Under the pieces are notes generated by a model that saw nothing but the letters and a program-made list of their open reading frames with translations, searched no databases and was not told the origin of the DNA. The position numbers were made by a program, and so were the translations under genes. Of a stretch of 64,000 bases of DNA, positions 35,150 to 43,919 are shown one piece after another. How positions within the stretch are numbered: the stretch's first letter is position 1; each line of letters begins with the position of its first letter. This DNA comes from Falsiroseomonas sp041690465. GTDB lineage: Bacteria; Pseudomonadota; Alphaproteobacteria; Acetobacterales; Acetobacteraceae. The stretch spans positions 124,001-188,000 of the forward strand of contig NZ_JAWLHG010000004.1 of assembly GCF_041690465.1 (NCBI RefSeq). Direction: 5' to 3'.

Positions 35150-35174
35150 CCGGGAGGGGCGCCGCCCCTCCCGG
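35150..35174. repeat. Strong GC hairpin after the amino-acid receptor gene
   Basis: Perfect 11 bp arms (35150-35160 and 35164-35174) with loop GCC, 12 bp after the aapJ-like stop on the minus strand. No U-tract follows. It matches the first stem of the repeat family at 71-91 (GGGxxGGGCGCxGCCCxxCCC) and may limit read-through into the SLOG gene. Confidence 0.5.
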
Positions 35175-35186
35175 GTCAGCGCCCTG

Positions 35187-36206
35187 TCAGCGCATCGGCG
35201 GGGCGTATTGCAGCCCGCCGCGAGTCCAGAGGTTGTTGACGCCGCGCGGGAAGCCGATCGGCGTCAGGTTGCGCTCCCACACCTCGCCGTAATTGCCCAC
35301 GGCGCGGACCACGCGCACCGCCCAGTCATTCTCCAGCCCCATCATGCGGCCGAGATCACCGCTGCGCCCCATGAAGCGGGCGACGTCCGGGTTGGTGCTG
35401 CTGGCGAAGCTGTCGATGTTCGCCTGCGTCATGCCGAGTTCCTCGGCCGTCACCAGCGCGAAATGCGTCCAGCGCACGATCTCGAAGAAGCGCCAGTCGC
35501 CCTTCCGCACCGCCGGGCCGAGGGGCTCCTTGGAGATGATCTCCGGCAGCAGCAGGTAGCGGTTGGCGTTCGGCCCCTGGCTGGCGGCGAAGGAGGCGAG
35601 CGAGGAGCTGTCGTTGGTGTAGACGTCGCAGCGGCGATTGATGAAGGCGCTGCGCACCTCCTCGACATTCTCGATCACCACCGGCGTGTAGCGGAGGTTG
35701 TTGGCGCGGAAATAGTCGGCCAGGTTCAGTTCGGTCGTGGTGCCGGGCTGCACGCAGACGGTGGCGCCATCGAGCTGGCGGGCCCCGGTGACGCCGCTGT
35801 CGCGATGCACCATGAAGCCCTGGCCGTCATAGACGTTCACGCCGGCGAAGGCCATGCCGAGCGAGGCCTCGCGACCCAGCGTCCAGGTGGTGGTCCGGAC
35901 GATCAGGTCCACCTCGCCCGACTGCAGCATGGTGAAGCGCTGCTGGGTGGAGGAGGGCACGATCCGGATCTTGTTCGGATCGCCGAGGATCGCCGCCGCC
36001 ACTGCACGGCAGTAGTCGACGTCGATGCCGCGCCAGACGCCCTGGCTGTCCGGCAGCGAGAAGCCGACCGTCGAGGGCGAGACCGTGCACAGCAGCTGGC
36101 CACGAGCACGGATGGCGGCGACGGTGTCGGCCGCCGGCTGCGCCCATGCGGGCAGCGCGGCCAGGAGCGCCGCGCCAAGCGCGAGCGCGGTACGAACAAG
36201 TCTCAT
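35187..36206 (-). CDS. General L-amino-acid ABC receptor (AapJ/BztA-like)
   Basis: A 339-residue periplasmic receptor with a signal peptide (ALALGAALLAALPAWAQ). AapJ-type proteins bind a wide range of L-amino acids. Family landmarks are GVWRGIDVDYCRAVAAAILG, VDLIVRTTTWTLGREASLG and YTNDSSSLASFAA. The partner genes aapQMP are not adjacent, so it is an orphan here. ATG 36206 follows GGGAGAGG. A GGAATAA on this strand at 36264-36270 is more likely part of a sigma-70 -10 region than an ECF box. Confidence 0.87.
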   Translation of the reverse strand: MRLVRTALALGAALLAALPAWAQPAADTVAAIRARGQLLCTVSPSTVGFSLPDSQGVWRGIDVDYCRAVAAAILGDPNKIRIVPSSTQQRFTMLQSGEVDLIVRTTTWTLGREASLGMAFAGVNVYDGQGFMVHRDSGVTGARQLDGATVCVQPGTTTELNLADYFRANNLRYTPVVIENVEEVRSAFINRRCDVYTNDSSSLASFAASQGPNANRYLLLPEIISKEPLGPAVRKGDWRFFEIVRWTHFALVTAEELGMTQANIDSFASSTNPDVARFMGRSGDLGRMMGLENDWAVRVVRAVGNYGEVWERNLTPIGFPRGVNNLWTRGGLQYAPPMR

Positions 36207-36526
36207 GAAGGCCTCTCCCTGGTGGTCCTGGACGGGCGGCACAACGGCACGCCACGCAACGACTTATTCCGTGCTGCTCGCGCCCCCGACAAGTGACAGG
36301 GGCGTAATTTTTTCACCCTGCGCGCCAGACCTGGCCGCGATTGGTGGGAGGCGGCCTGGATTTGCAATGACATGGCCGTCACCTTGCAGCCCGGCCGCCC
36401 TGCGCCAATCTGCCGCAGCACCGGCCGCGCGGCCGGGCGCCCGAGCAGCAGGAGACCGCCGCACCCATGCCCCGAGCCCCGGACCGTCGGCAACCGCCCC
36501 TGCGGCAGCACTGAGCAGCGCCCGCG
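36207..36526. other. 320 bp divergent intergenic region
   Basis: Separates the amino-acid receptor (minus) and the CaCA antiporter (plus). It holds a T-run with ATTTTTTC at about 36306-36314, unusual for this GC content. On the minus strand TTGTCG upstream of AATAAG with an 18 bp gap is a weak promoter candidate for the receptor. The half nearest the antiporter is GC-rich with short inverted repeats (GGCCGCGCGGCC). I see no convincing gene in it. Confidence 0.4.
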
Positions 36527-37498
36527 ATGGAAGATGCGCTGCCGATTCTGGGTGGCTTGGTGCTGCTGGTGCTGGGCGGGGACCTGCTGGTGCGCGGCGC
36601 GGTGCGCTTCGCCGAGCGCATGGGGGTGTCGCCGCTGCTGATCGGGCTCACCCTGGTCGGCTTCGGTACGTCGTTGCCGGAATTGATGACCAGCCTGCAG
36701 GCGGCGCTGGCGGGTTCGCCGGGAATCGCGGTGGGCAATGCGGTCGGCTCGAACATCGCCAATATCCTGCTGATCGTCGGCGTCTCGGCGCTGATGGCTC
36801 CCGTCGCGGTCGGCTCGGCTGCGCTGCGGCGGGATGGCGTGGTGATGGTCGGCGCGGCGGTGCTGTTCCTGCTGGCGGCCTGGACGCTCGGGCTGAACCG
36901 CCTGGTGGGCGCCGCCTTCCTCGCCGGCATTGTCGCCTACCTGATTTATGCCTGGCGGCAGGAGAGCCTCGGCACCGAAGGCCATACCGCCGCCTTCGAG
37001 AAGGCGGAGGCCGTCGAGGGCGTGCGCAAGGGACTGCACAGCGCCACGGGCGGCCTGGCGCTGCCGCTCGGCCTGGCACTTGCCGGGCTGGTGCTGGTGG
37101 TGCTCGGCGCACGCTTCCTGGTGGATGGCTCGGTCGGCCTGGCGCGCACGCTCGGCGTTTCGGAGACGGTGATCGGGTTGACCATCGTCGCGGTCGGCAC
37201 CTCGGCGCCGGAACTGGTCACCTCGGTGGTGGCGGCGACGAAGCGGCAGTCGGATGTCGCGCTGGGCAACGTGCTGGGATCGAACATCTACAACCTGCTG
37301 GGCATCCTCGGGCTGACCGCCCTGGTCGTGCCGGTCACCGTGCCGGTGGAGATCCAGCGCTTCGACGGGCCGGTGATGCTGGCGGTTTCGGTCCTGCTTT
37401 TCGTCTTCGCCTGGACCGGCCTGCGGATCGGCCGGCGCGAGGGCGCCGTGTTGCTGGCGGGGTATGCGACGTATCTATGGTGGCTCTGGCCGGCCTGA
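36527..37498 (+). CDS. CaCA-family calcium/sodium antiporter (YrbG-like)
   Basis: A 323-residue membrane protein with ten or eleven spans. The two inverted alpha-repeats that form the ion pathway are clear: GFGTSLPELMTSLQAAL then GNAVGSNIANILLI in the first half, and AVGTSAPELVTSVVAAT then GNVLGSNIYNLLGI in the second. Such proteins exchange Na+ or K+ for Ca2+ across the inner membrane. The central loop is charged (RQESLGTEGHTAAFEKAEAV). Its stop lies 3 bp from the convergent YffB-like stop. Confidence 0.88.
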   Translation: MEDALPILGGLVLLVLGGDLLVRGAVRFAERMGVSPLLIGLTLVGFGTSLPELMTSLQAALAGSPGIAVGNAVGSNIANILLIVGVSALMAPVAVGSAALRRDGVVMVGAAVLFLLAAWTLGLNRLVGAAFLAGIVAYLIYAWRQESLGTEGHTAAFEKAEAVEGVRKGLHSATGGLALPLGLALAGLVLVVLGARFLVDGSVGLARTLGVSETVIGLTIVAVGTSAPELVTSVVAATKRQSDVALGNVLGSNIYNLLGILGLTALVVPVTVPVEIQRFDGPVMLAVSVLLFVFAWTGLRIGRREGAVLLAGYATYLWWLWPA

Positions 37499-37501
37499 GC
37501 G

Positions 37502-37852
37502 CTACAGCGCCTTCGCCCAGACCTCCGGTGCGAAGCCGACCAGCAGTTGGCCATCGGCCTCCAGCACCGGGCGGCGGATCATCGAGGGCTGCGCCAGCAT
37601 CAGCGCGACGGCCCGCGACCCGTCCAGATCCGCTTTCTCGGCGTCCGGCAGCTTGCGGAAGGTGGTGCCGGCACGGTTGAGCAGGGCCTCCCAGCCCAGT
37701 CGCGCGGCCCAGCCCTCCAGTGTGGCGCAGTCGATCCCTTCGCGCTTGTAGTCGTGGAAGCGATAGGCGGCGCCACGCGCGTCCAGCCAGGCAAGGGCCT
37801 TCTTCATGGTGTCGCAGTTGCGTATGCCGTGGATCGTCACCGAGCGCGCCAT
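37502..37852 (-). CDS. ArsC/Spx-family protein of the YffB type
   Basis: A 116-residue thioredoxin-fold protein. The motif GIRNCDTMKKALAWLDARG with a single Cys followed by xxxK and FHDYKREGID match YffB rather than true arsenate reductase, which has CxxxR-type loops. YffB-like proteins bind glutathione and may be small thiol reductases. RRPVLEADGQLLVGF near the C-terminus supplies the substrate-pocket Arg pair. The ATG at 37852 overlaps no neighbour; tag lies upstream on the same strand with a 32 bp gap. Confidence 0.82.
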   Translation of the reverse strand: MARSVTIHGIRNCDTMKKALAWLDARGAAYRFHDYKREGIDCATLEGWAARLGWEALLNRAGTTFRKLPDAEKADLDGSRAVALMLAQPSMIRRPVLEADGQLLVGFAPEVWAKAL

Positions 37853-37884
37853 GCGCCGTCTCCCCCTTTGCAGCGGCCGGCCGC

Positions 37885-38445
37885 TCAGACGGCGGCGCGC
37901 CGGAAACAGCCGTCACCATGGTCGTTGACGATCCCGACCGCCTGCATCCAGGCGTAGGTGATCGTCGGCCCGACGAACTTGAAGCCGCGCCGCTTCAGCT
38001 CCTTGGAGATCGCCTGCGACAGCGGCGTCTCGCTCGCCTTGCCATCGCCGCGGATTGGCTCGCCGTCGGTGAAGGACCAGCAGAAGGCGGAAAAATCCTC
38101 GCCGCGCGCCTGCATGGCGTTGAAGATGCGTGCGCCGGCGATGGTCGCCTCGATCTTGGCGCGCGAGCGCACGATGCCGGGGTCGGCGAGCAGGCGCACG
38201 ATGTCGGCATCGGTGAAGGCGGCGACCTTCATCGGATCGAAGCCCGCGAAGGCGGCGCGGAAGGCCTCCCGCTTGCGCAGGATGACCTGCCAGGAGAGGC
38301 CGGCCTGGAAGCCTTCCAGCATCAGCGTCTCCCAGAGCATGCGCCCGTCGCGCACCGGCACGCCCCATTCGGTGTCGTGGTAGTGCGCCATCAACGGGTC
38401 GGAATTGGCCCAGGCGCAGCGCTGTCGCTCCTCGGTGCTGGCCAT
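37885..38445 (-). CDS. tag: DNA-3-methyladenine glycosylase I
   Basis: A 186-residue base-excision-repair enzyme that removes 3-methyladenine from alkylated DNA. The structural zinc ligands are visible at both ends: RCAW and HYHDTEWG at the N-terminus, NDHGDGCFR at the C-terminus. The helix-hairpin-helix core (EGFQAGLSWQVILRKREAFR) and FKFVGPTITYAWMQAVG are typical of Tag. ATG 38445 is preceded by GGGAGGGAAG. Other repair genes are not adjacent. Confidence 0.92.
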   Translation of the reverse strand: MASTEERQRCAWANSDPLMAHYHDTEWGVPVRDGRMLWETLMLEGFQAGLSWQVILRKREAFRAAFAGFDPMKVAAFTDADIVRLLADPGIVRSRAKIEATIAGARIFNAMQARGEDFSAFCWSFTDGEPIRGDGKASETPLSQAISKELKRRGFKFVGPTITYAWMQAVGIVNDHGDGCFRRAAV

Positions 38446-38474
38446 GTGATCTTCCCTCCCGGACCCGACGATCT

Positions 38475-38879
38475 TCATGTCGGGTGCAGCAATCCGTCGG
38501 TCTCGATGATATGCAGCGCCTCGTCGAGCGTGACCGCCGCATGAAGGCGCCACCATTGCCCGCTATGGCGATGCCACATCACGTCGAACCTCTGCCTGGA
38601 CAGCTCCTGGGGCAGGTGATCGAGACGCGCGAAGGCGTGGTCGAACTCTTCGCCGCGATTGTCGTCGAAGCCCGAGCGGTAGCGCGTGATGAAGCTGTAG
38701 CGGTGGCCCCGCCAGCGGCCCGTGAGCGCGATCGGGTAATTGAACGCGGTCGGCTGCACGACAGGCAGGAAGCGCGGCGTCAGCTCCTCCGCGATGAACC
38801 TCTCGCAGCGCGCGGCGATGGCCGCCTTCTCGATGGCGGAGAGATTCCGGCTCCTCGTCCAGGCGCGTGACCCAGGCAT
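38475..38879 (-). CDS. Conserved hypothetical protein, 134 aa (DUF3024-like, tentative)
   Basis: A small soluble protein without signal peptide. Its pattern of charged and aromatic residues (RYRSGFDDNRGEEFDHAFAR, FDVMWHRHSGQWWRLH, LDEALHIIETDGLLHP) suggests a compact alpha/beta fold and is faintly like the DUF3024 family, but I would not rely on that. ATG 38879 is chosen over TTG 38888; spacing to the GGGGG upstream is short. It lies between guaA and tag on the same strand. Function unknown. Confidence 0.6.
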   Translation of the reverse strand: MPGSRAWTRSRNLSAIEKAAIAARCERFIAEELTPRFLPVVQPTAFNYPIALTGRWRGHRYSFITRYRSGFDDNRGEEFDHAFARLDHLPQELSRQRFDVMWHRHSGQWWRLHAAVTLDEALHIIETDGLLHPT

Positions 38880-38909
38880 GTCCCCCAACCAGAGTTGTCA
38901 GGCCAGAGC

Positions 38910-40520
38910 CTACTCCCACTCGATCGTCCCTGGCGGCTTCGAGGTGATGTCGTAGGTCACGCGGTTGATCCCGCGCACCTCGTTGACGATGCGGTTCGCG
39001 ACGCGTGCCAGGAACTCCATGCTGAAGGGATAGACATCCGCCGTCATGCCATCCGTGCTGGTCACCGCGCGCAGCGCGCAGGCCTGGTCGTAGGTGCGGC
39101 CATCGCCCATCACGCCCACCGTGCGCACCGGCAGCAGCACCGCGAAGGCCTGCCAGATCGCGTCGTACAGCCCGGCGTTGCGGATCTCCTCGAGGAAGAT
39201 GGTGTCCACCCTGCGCAGCAGGTCGGCCTTCTCGCGCGTCACCTCGCCGGGGATGCGGATCGCCAGGCCGGGCCCCGGGAAGGGATGACGGCCGACGATC
39301 GCCTCGGGGATGCCGAGCTCGCGGCCGAGCTCTCGCACCTCGTCCTTGAACAATTCGCGCAGCGGCTCGACCAGCTTCATGCGCATGGTCTCGGGCAGGC
39401 CGCCGACGTTGTGGTGCGACTTGATGGTGACGCTCGGACCGCCGGTGGCGCTCACGCTCTCGATCACATCCGGGTACAGCGTGCCCTGCGCCAGGAAATC
39501 GGCACCGCCGAGCTTGTTCTGCTCCTCCTCGAACACCTCGATGAACAGGCGCCCGATGGTCTTGCGCTTCACCTCCGGGTCGGTGACGCCGCTGAGCTGG
39601 CCGAGGAAAAGATCCGACGCATCGCGATGGACCAGCTTGATGTTGAAGCGGTCGCGGAAAGTGGCGACGACCTGCTCGCTCTCGCCGGCGCGCATCAGGC
39701 CGTGGTCCACATAGATGCAGGTGAGCTGGTCGCCGATCGCCTCATGCAGCAGCACCGCCGCGACCGAGGAATCGACGCCTCCGGAAAGGCCGCAGACCAC
39801 ACGCCCCGTGCCGACCTGGGCGCGGATCTTCTCGACCATCTCTGCGCGGAAGGCACCCATGGTCCAGTCGCCCTGCAGCCCGCAGACGAGATGCGTGAAG
39901 TTCCGCAGCAGCTGCGCGCCATGCGGCGTGTGCACCACCTCCGGATGGAACATGGTGCCGTAGTAGTGGCGGGCATCGTCGGCGATCAGCGCGAAGGGTG
40001 CGCCCTCGCTGCTCGCAACCACGCGGAAGCCGGGCGGCAGCTCGGTGATGCGGTCGCCATGGCTCATCCACACCTGCTCGCGCGCGCCCTTGGCCCAGAC
40101 GCCCTGGGTGATGGCGCAGTCGCCCGTCACGTCCACGAAGGCGCGGCCGAACTCGCGCGCATGCCCGCCCTCCACTGCGCCGCCGAGCTGGTGCGCCAGC
40201 GTCTGCTGGCCATAGCAGATGCCGAGGATCGGCAGGCCGGAGGCGAAGACGTAGTCCGGTGCGCGCGGGCTCTCGCCCTCCGTCACGCTGGCCGGGCCGC
40301 CGGAGAGGATGATGCCCTTCGGGTCGAAGGCGCGGATGCGGGCCTCCGGCGCGGCGTTGTAGGGCCAGATCTCGCAATAGACGCCGCTCTCGCGCAGTCG
40401 CCGCGCGATGAGCTGCGTCACCTGGCTGCCGAAATCGAGGATCAGCACGCGCTCGTGCCGGGTTGCGCCCAGCGCAGGATCTGGGTCGGCGGGCGCGGTG
40501 GAGTCGGGGGGGAGCGTCAT
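38910..40520 (-). CDS. guaA: GMP synthase (glutamine-hydrolysing)
   Basis: A 536-residue bifunctional enzyme that converts XMP to GMP with glutamine and ATP. The N-terminal class I amidotransferase domain shows the nucleophile C102 in GICYGQQ and the His/Glu pair in MFHPEVVHT. The ATP-pyrophosphatase domain shows the P-loop GLSGGVDSSVAAVL, and the C-terminal dimerisation domain ends RVTYDITSKPPGTIEWE as usual. The first 22 residues are a Pro/Asp-rich extension. guaB is encoded separately at 48001. Confidence 0.96.
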   Translation of the reverse strand: MTLPPDSTAPADPDPALGATRHERVLILDFGSQVTQLIARRLRESGVYCEIWPYNAAPEARIRAFDPKGIILSGGPASVTEGESPRAPDYVFASGLPILGICYGQQTLAHQLGGAVEGGHAREFGRAFVDVTGDCAITQGVWAKGAREQVWMSHGDRITELPPGFRVVASSEGAPFALIADDARHYYGTMFHPEVVHTPHGAQLLRNFTHLVCGLQGDWTMGAFRAEMVEKIRAQVGTGRVVCGLSGGVDSSVAAVLLHEAIGDQLTCIYVDHGLMRAGESEQVVATFRDRFNIKLVHRDASDLFLGQLSGVTDPEVKRKTIGRLFIEVFEEEQNKLGGADFLAQGTLYPDVIESVSATGGPSVTIKSHHNVGGLPETMRMKLVEPLRELFKDEVRELGRELGIPEAIVGRHPFPGPGLAIRIPGEVTREKADLLRRVDTIFLEEIRNAGLYDAIWQAFAVLLPVRTVGVMGDGRTYDQACALRAVTSTDGMTADVYPFSMEFLARVANRIVNEVRGINRVTYDITSKPPGTIEWE

Positions 40521-40589
40521 GGCGGGCTATGACCACAACCCCGGCCCGGCGGCAAGCGGGAAGCGCCGCGCCCGGAGACCGGGCGTGCC

Positions 40590-41168
40590 CTACCCTTCCT
40601 TCACCGGGGCGGTCGCCGAGAGCAGGATGTCGATCGGGTCCCAGACCAGGGCCGTCTGCAGCACCGGATGGCCGGCGACCAGCACGCTGTCGGTCATCGC
40701 CGGCCGGCCGCCCAGGTGTCGGTAGAAATAGCGCGCGGGGTTGTCGGCCAGCACCCAGACCAGGGCGGATCTGCAGCCGATCACGCGCAGATGCGCCGCC
40801 ATCGCGCGCATCAGCCGCCGCCCGACGGCGCGCTCGCGGAAATCGTCCAGCACGTAGAGCGTTTCGACCTCGCCATCCGCCAGGCCGCGGCGGCGGGCGC
40901 GGCCGCCGGAGGCGAAGCCGATCACCGCCGCTTCCGGCCCGGCCTTGTCGGCCGGCAGGTCGGCCCCGCCCGCGGTCGCGACAAACACAGCATGGCCGTC
41001 GCGCCGGTCGAGGATCGCGCGGTGGTAGAACGCCGCGAGCCGCGCCTCCGAGAGATTCGCCAGATAGGCGTCGTCGAGGATGCCAGCATAGGCGCTGCGC
41101 CAGGCTGCCACATGCACCGCGGCGATCCCCGGCGCGTCGTCCGGCCGGGCGCGGCGGACGGCGATCAT
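40590..41168 (-). CDS. GNAT-family N-acetyltransferase
   Basis: A 192-residue acetyltransferase. GNAT enzymes transfer acetyl from acetyl-CoA to amines. Motif A, the CoA-binding RxxGxG/A loop, appears as YVLDDFRERAVGRRLMRAMA, with an Ala in place of one Gly. The N-terminal VRRARPDDAPGIAAVHVAAW and RYFYRHLGGRPAM are family-typical. Its ATG overlaps the stop of the RNA methyltransferase gene by 4 bp, so the two are co-translated. Substrate unknown. Confidence 0.82.
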   Translation of the reverse strand: MIAVRRARPDDAPGIAAVHVAAWRSAYAGILDDAYLANLSEARLAAFYHRAILDRRDGHAVFVATAGGADLPADKAGPEAAVIGFASGGRARRRGLADGEVETLYVLDDFRERAVGRRLMRAMAAHLRVIGCRSALVWVLADNPARYFYRHLGGRPAMTDSVLVAGHPVLQTALVWDPIDILLSATAPVKEG

Positions 41169-42472
41169 GGCCGGCGCTCCAGCACCGCCGCGAAGAAGCC
41201 ATCGGTGCCGTGGCCGGCCGGCGAGAGGGCGAGGTACGGCCCCTCCCCCGGCGCCGGAACCCCCGGGCAAAGCTCCGCCCACAGCGCCAGGACGGGGCGC
41301 ACGACGAAATCAGGGTGGCGCCCGAGGAAGCGCTCGATCTGCATCTCGTCCTCCTCCGGAAGGAGCGAGCAGGTAGCGTAGATCAGCCTGCCGCCCGAAC
41401 GCACGAGGTCTGATGCGTCATCCAGTATGACGGATTGTTTCGCCGAAAGCTCGGCCAGGTCCCGCGCGGTGGTGCGCAGCCGCGCATCCGGGTTGCGCCG
41501 CCAGGTGCCGCTGCCGGTGCAGGGCGCATCCACAAGAACGCGATCGAAGCTCCGGCCGCGGCGCTTGCGCCATTTGTCGCCGGGGACGAGACGATGCCGC
41601 TCAACATTGTCCACGCCGGCACGCCGCAGCCGCCGCCCCGCCCCTTCCAGCCGCGTGGCGGAGACATCGCAGGCGACGATATGGCCACGGTTTCCCATCG
41701 TGGCCGCAAGCGCCAGCGTCTTGCCCGCAGCACCCGCGCAATAATCGGCCACGCGCATGCCCGGTTGCGCATCGGTGACCAGGGCGATGAGCTGGCTCCC
41801 CTCGTCCTGCACCTCGACCAGACCTTCCTTGAAGGCGGCGGTCGCGGAGATCGGGCGGCGGTCCGTGACCCGCAGCCCCCAAGGGGAGAAGGGCATCGGC
41901 TCGGCCGGGATCCCCTCGCCGGCCAGCGCCAGCCGTGCCGATTCCCGCGTCGTGCGCAGCAGGTTGGCGCGCAGGTCGAGCGGTGCGGCGGCTTCCATCG
42001 CCGCAGCCTCGGCGGCGAGTTGCTCGCCGAACCGGGCGCGCAGGCCGGGAAGCGCCCAGTCGGGCAGGTTGAGGCGCACGCCCTCCGGCATCTCCGCGTG
42101 CAGCAGCGGTGTGCCGGCCAGGCGCCGGACCAGTTCCACCTCGCCGGGCTCCAGCGGCGCCGGGGCGAAGCGGTCGCCGGTGAAATGGCCCGCGATCTTC
42201 TGGGGTGGCCAGCCCTCGACCAGCAGCAGTTGCGCGGCCAGCACGAGGCGCGGGGTGGGCTGTGCACCGATCCGCGCCAGATGCCAGTCCAGCCGGATCC
42301 GCTGGCGGACGGCGCCCCAGGCCAGTTCCGAGACCGCGCGGCGATCGCCGCTGCCGATGAAGCGCCGCGCGCGGAAATAGTCGTTGGCGATGGCGTCAGC
42401 CGGCCTGCGAGGCTCGGCATCCAGCGCCGCGAGAAGCTCGATCGCCGCCTGGATGCGGCCGGCGGGGGTCAT
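41165..42472 (-). CDS. RsmB/NOP2-type RNA (cytosine-C5)-methyltransferase
   Basis: A 435-residue enzyme of the RsmB/NSUN family, which methylates cytosine C5 of rRNA or tRNA. The N-terminal NusB-like region is followed by the SAM-binding DYCAGAAGKTLALAATMG and the two catalytic cysteines: motif IV VDAPCTGSGTWRRNPD and motif VI YATCSLLPEEDEMQ. The motif-IV form with GTWRRNPD matches the alphaproteobacterial RsmB-like subgroup. Its ATG lies inside the stop of a 28-codon open frame (42469-42555). It diverges from the RTX gene. Confidence 0.88.
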   Translation of the reverse strand: MTPAGRIQAAIELLAALDAEPRRPADAIANDYFRARRFIGSGDRRAVSELAWGAVRQRIRLDWHLARIGAQPTPRLVLAAQLLLVEGWPPQKIAGHFTGDRFAPAPLEPGEVELVRRLAGTPLLHAEMPEGVRLNLPDWALPGLRARFGEQLAAEAAAMEAAAPLDLRANLLRTTRESARLALAGEGIPAEPMPFSPWGLRVTDRRPISATAAFKEGLVEVQDEGSQLIALVTDAQPGMRVADYCAGAAGKTLALAATMGNRGHIVACDVSATRLEGAGRRLRRAGVDNVERHRLVPGDKWRKRRGRSFDRVLVDAPCTGSGTWRRNPDARLRTTARDLAELSAKQSVILDDASDLVRSGGRLIYATCSLLPEEDEMQIERFLGRHPDFVVRPVLALWAELCPGVPAPGEGPYLALSPAGHGTDGFFAAVLERRP

Positions 42473-42555
42473 GCGGAAAGCGCGCCCCGCGGATCGGCAA
42501 AGCTGGCATGGGCATCGAAAACCACCACCGCGGCGCGGCGGGCCGGACCGCTCAT
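42469..42555 (-). CDS. Possible 28-codon leader peptide upstream of the RsmB-type gene
   Basis: An ATG at 42555 opens MSGPARRAAVVVFDAHASFA and ends after 28 residues with a TGA overlapping the methyltransferase ATG in the ATGA arrangement used elsewhere in this window for coupled genes. AGGA lies 12 bases upstream, rather far. Codon third positions are mostly G/C, as in real genes here. It could be a coupling leader, or chance. Confidence 0.28.
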   Translation of the reverse strand: MSGPARRAAVVVFDAHASFADPRGALSA

Positions 42556-42631
42556 CGGGGGCTGGCGTCCTTCCTGATCGACCCATGCTTGCCCCGGCGG
42601 CGGCCGAGGGCAAGGCCCAAGAAGCGGGCGG

Positions 42632-42658
42632 GGAATAAGTACCTGGACGCCTCGTTGT
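42632..42658 (+). promoter_or_regulatory. Candidate ECF promoter of the RTX gene
   Basis: GGAAT (42632-42636, within GGGAATAAG) is followed after exactly 16 bp by CGTTGT (42653-42658), 43 bp before the RTX ATG. The same pair of hexamers with the same spacing precedes the SNSS-repeat gene at 44672-44698. The arrangement resembles ECF and EcfG-type promoters of alphaproteobacteria. An ECF sigma gene lies 3 kb away. Confidence 0.6.
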
Positions 42659-42701
42659 GGGGCTGACCGGGCGAACCGGCGCAACCCCGCGGAGACAACC
42701 C

Positions 42702-43853
42702 ATGCCACCCTTCCCGACCGATGCCGACGACACCATCCTCGGCACCAACTTCGCCGACCTGATCGACGGCCTTGACGGCAACGACCAGCTCGAAGGCTTC
42801 GGCGGCAATGACCGCCTGTTCGGCAGCAAGGGCTTCGACACGCTCTACGGCGATGACGGCGCCGATACGCTGGACGGCGGAGAGGACGATGACCGCGTCT
42901 TCGGCGGCGCGGACAGTGATCGCCTGTTCGGCGGCGACGGCAACGACCTGGTCGAGGGCGAGGACGGCAACGACCGGGTGCTCGGCGGCGCAGGCTTCGA
43001 CACGCTGTTCGGCGGCCTCGGCAACGACACCATGGATGGCGGCGAGGAGCGTGACGAGCTGTTCGGCGGCGACGGCGCCGACAGCATGCAGGGCGGCAGC
43101 GGCGAAGACCTGATGTTCGGCGGCCTCGACGCGGACACGCTGCGCGGCGGCGACGACGCCGACCTGGTGGAGGGCGGCGACGGCGACGACCGGCTGTTCG
43201 GCGACAACGGCGCCGACGAGATGTATGGCGGCCTCGGCAACGACACCATGAACGGCGGCGCCGACGGCGACACGATGTTCGGCGGCGACGGCAATGACAG
43301 CGTGCTGGCCGGCGAGGGCGACGACTTCGTCGGTGGCGGCTTCGGTGACGACACCGTCAATGGCGGCAACGGCACGGACCTGCTCTTCGGCGATGCCGGC
43401 AACGACCTGCTGACCGGCGGCGAGGGCGATGACGACCTGCGCGGCGGCGATGGCGCCGACCGTCTGCAGGGCGGGGCCGGCACCGACTGGCTGCGCGGTG
43501 GCGACGGCATCGACCGGCTGACCGGTGGCGGCGACAAGGACCATTTCGTGTTCGGCAACGTCGCGGCGCATCGCGACATCGCCACCGATTTCGAGGCGGG
43601 CAACGACAAGATCGCGATCGAGGCGCAGCTGTTCGGCGGCGGGCTGTTCGCCGGCAACGCGCTGCTCGACGTGCAGCTGGTGGTGAACGCGAACCCGGGT
43701 GCGCTGGTCGCCGGCCTCGGCACCTTCCTGTTCGACACCGACACCGGCGTGCTGCGCTGGGACGCGGATGGGCGCGGCGGCGCAGGGGCGGTGACGATCG
43801 CGACGCTCCAGGGCGTCGGCAGCATCACCACCGGCGACTTCGAGATCTTCTGA
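42702..43853 (+). CDS. RTX (hemolysin-type) calcium-binding protein
   Basis: A 383-residue acidic protein made almost entirely of RTX nonapeptides of the GGxGxDxLx type (GGDGNDLVE, GGLGNDTMD, GGDGADRLQ and others), about 25 units between residues 15 and 290. These bind calcium and fold into a parallel beta-roll outside the cell. A C-terminal cap with DHFVFGNVAAHRDIATDFEA, found in many RTX proteins next to the type I secretion signal, ends DFEIF. No signal peptide, so type I secretion is expected; no secretion ABC gene is in the window. No enzymatic domain. GGAGA lies before the ATG. Confidence 0.9.
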   Translation: MPPFPTDADDTILGTNFADLIDGLDGNDQLEGFGGNDRLFGSKGFDTLYGDDGADTLDGGEDDDRVFGGADSDRLFGGDGNDLVEGEDGNDRVLGGAGFDTLFGGLGNDTMDGGEERDELFGGDGADSMQGGSGEDLMFGGLDADTLRGGDDADLVEGGDGDDRLFGDNGADEMYGGLGNDTMNGGADGDTMFGGDGNDSVLAGEGDDFVGGGFGDDTVNGGNGTDLLFGDAGNDLLTGGEGDDDLRGGDGADRLQGGAGTDWLRGGDGIDRLTGGGDKDHFVFGNVAAHRDIATDFEAGNDKIAIEAQLFGGGLFAGNALLDVQLVVNANPGALVAGLGTFLFDTDTGVLRWDADGRGGAGAVTIATLQGVGSITTGDFEIF

Positions 43854-43863
43854 GGCAAGCGCA

Positions 43864-43891
43864 GGGCGCGGGCGCTTCGGCGTCCGCGCCC
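43864..43891 (+). terminator. 12 bp hairpin with UUCG loop after the RTX gene
   Basis: A stem of 12 pairs (one G-U) between 43864-43875 and 43880-43891 is closed by the stable UUCG tetraloop, 10 bp after the RTX stop. There is no U-tract, but this is the strongest hairpin near the gene and probably ends or stabilises its transcript. Confidence 0.55.
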
Positions 43892-43919
43892 CTGGCGCGT
43901 ACGGGGACAGGAGACACTC

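Noticed and set aside
36264..36270. GGAATAA upstream of the amino-acid receptor as a further ECF promoter
   Set aside because: No CGTT/CGTC/CGAT box lies 16-17 bp downstream, and AATAAG fits a sigma-70 -10 better.
42702..43560. Tandem DNA satellite in the RTX gene
   Set aside because: The periodicity is the nonapeptide calcium-binding repeat of a real protein; opposite-strand open frames there are shadows.
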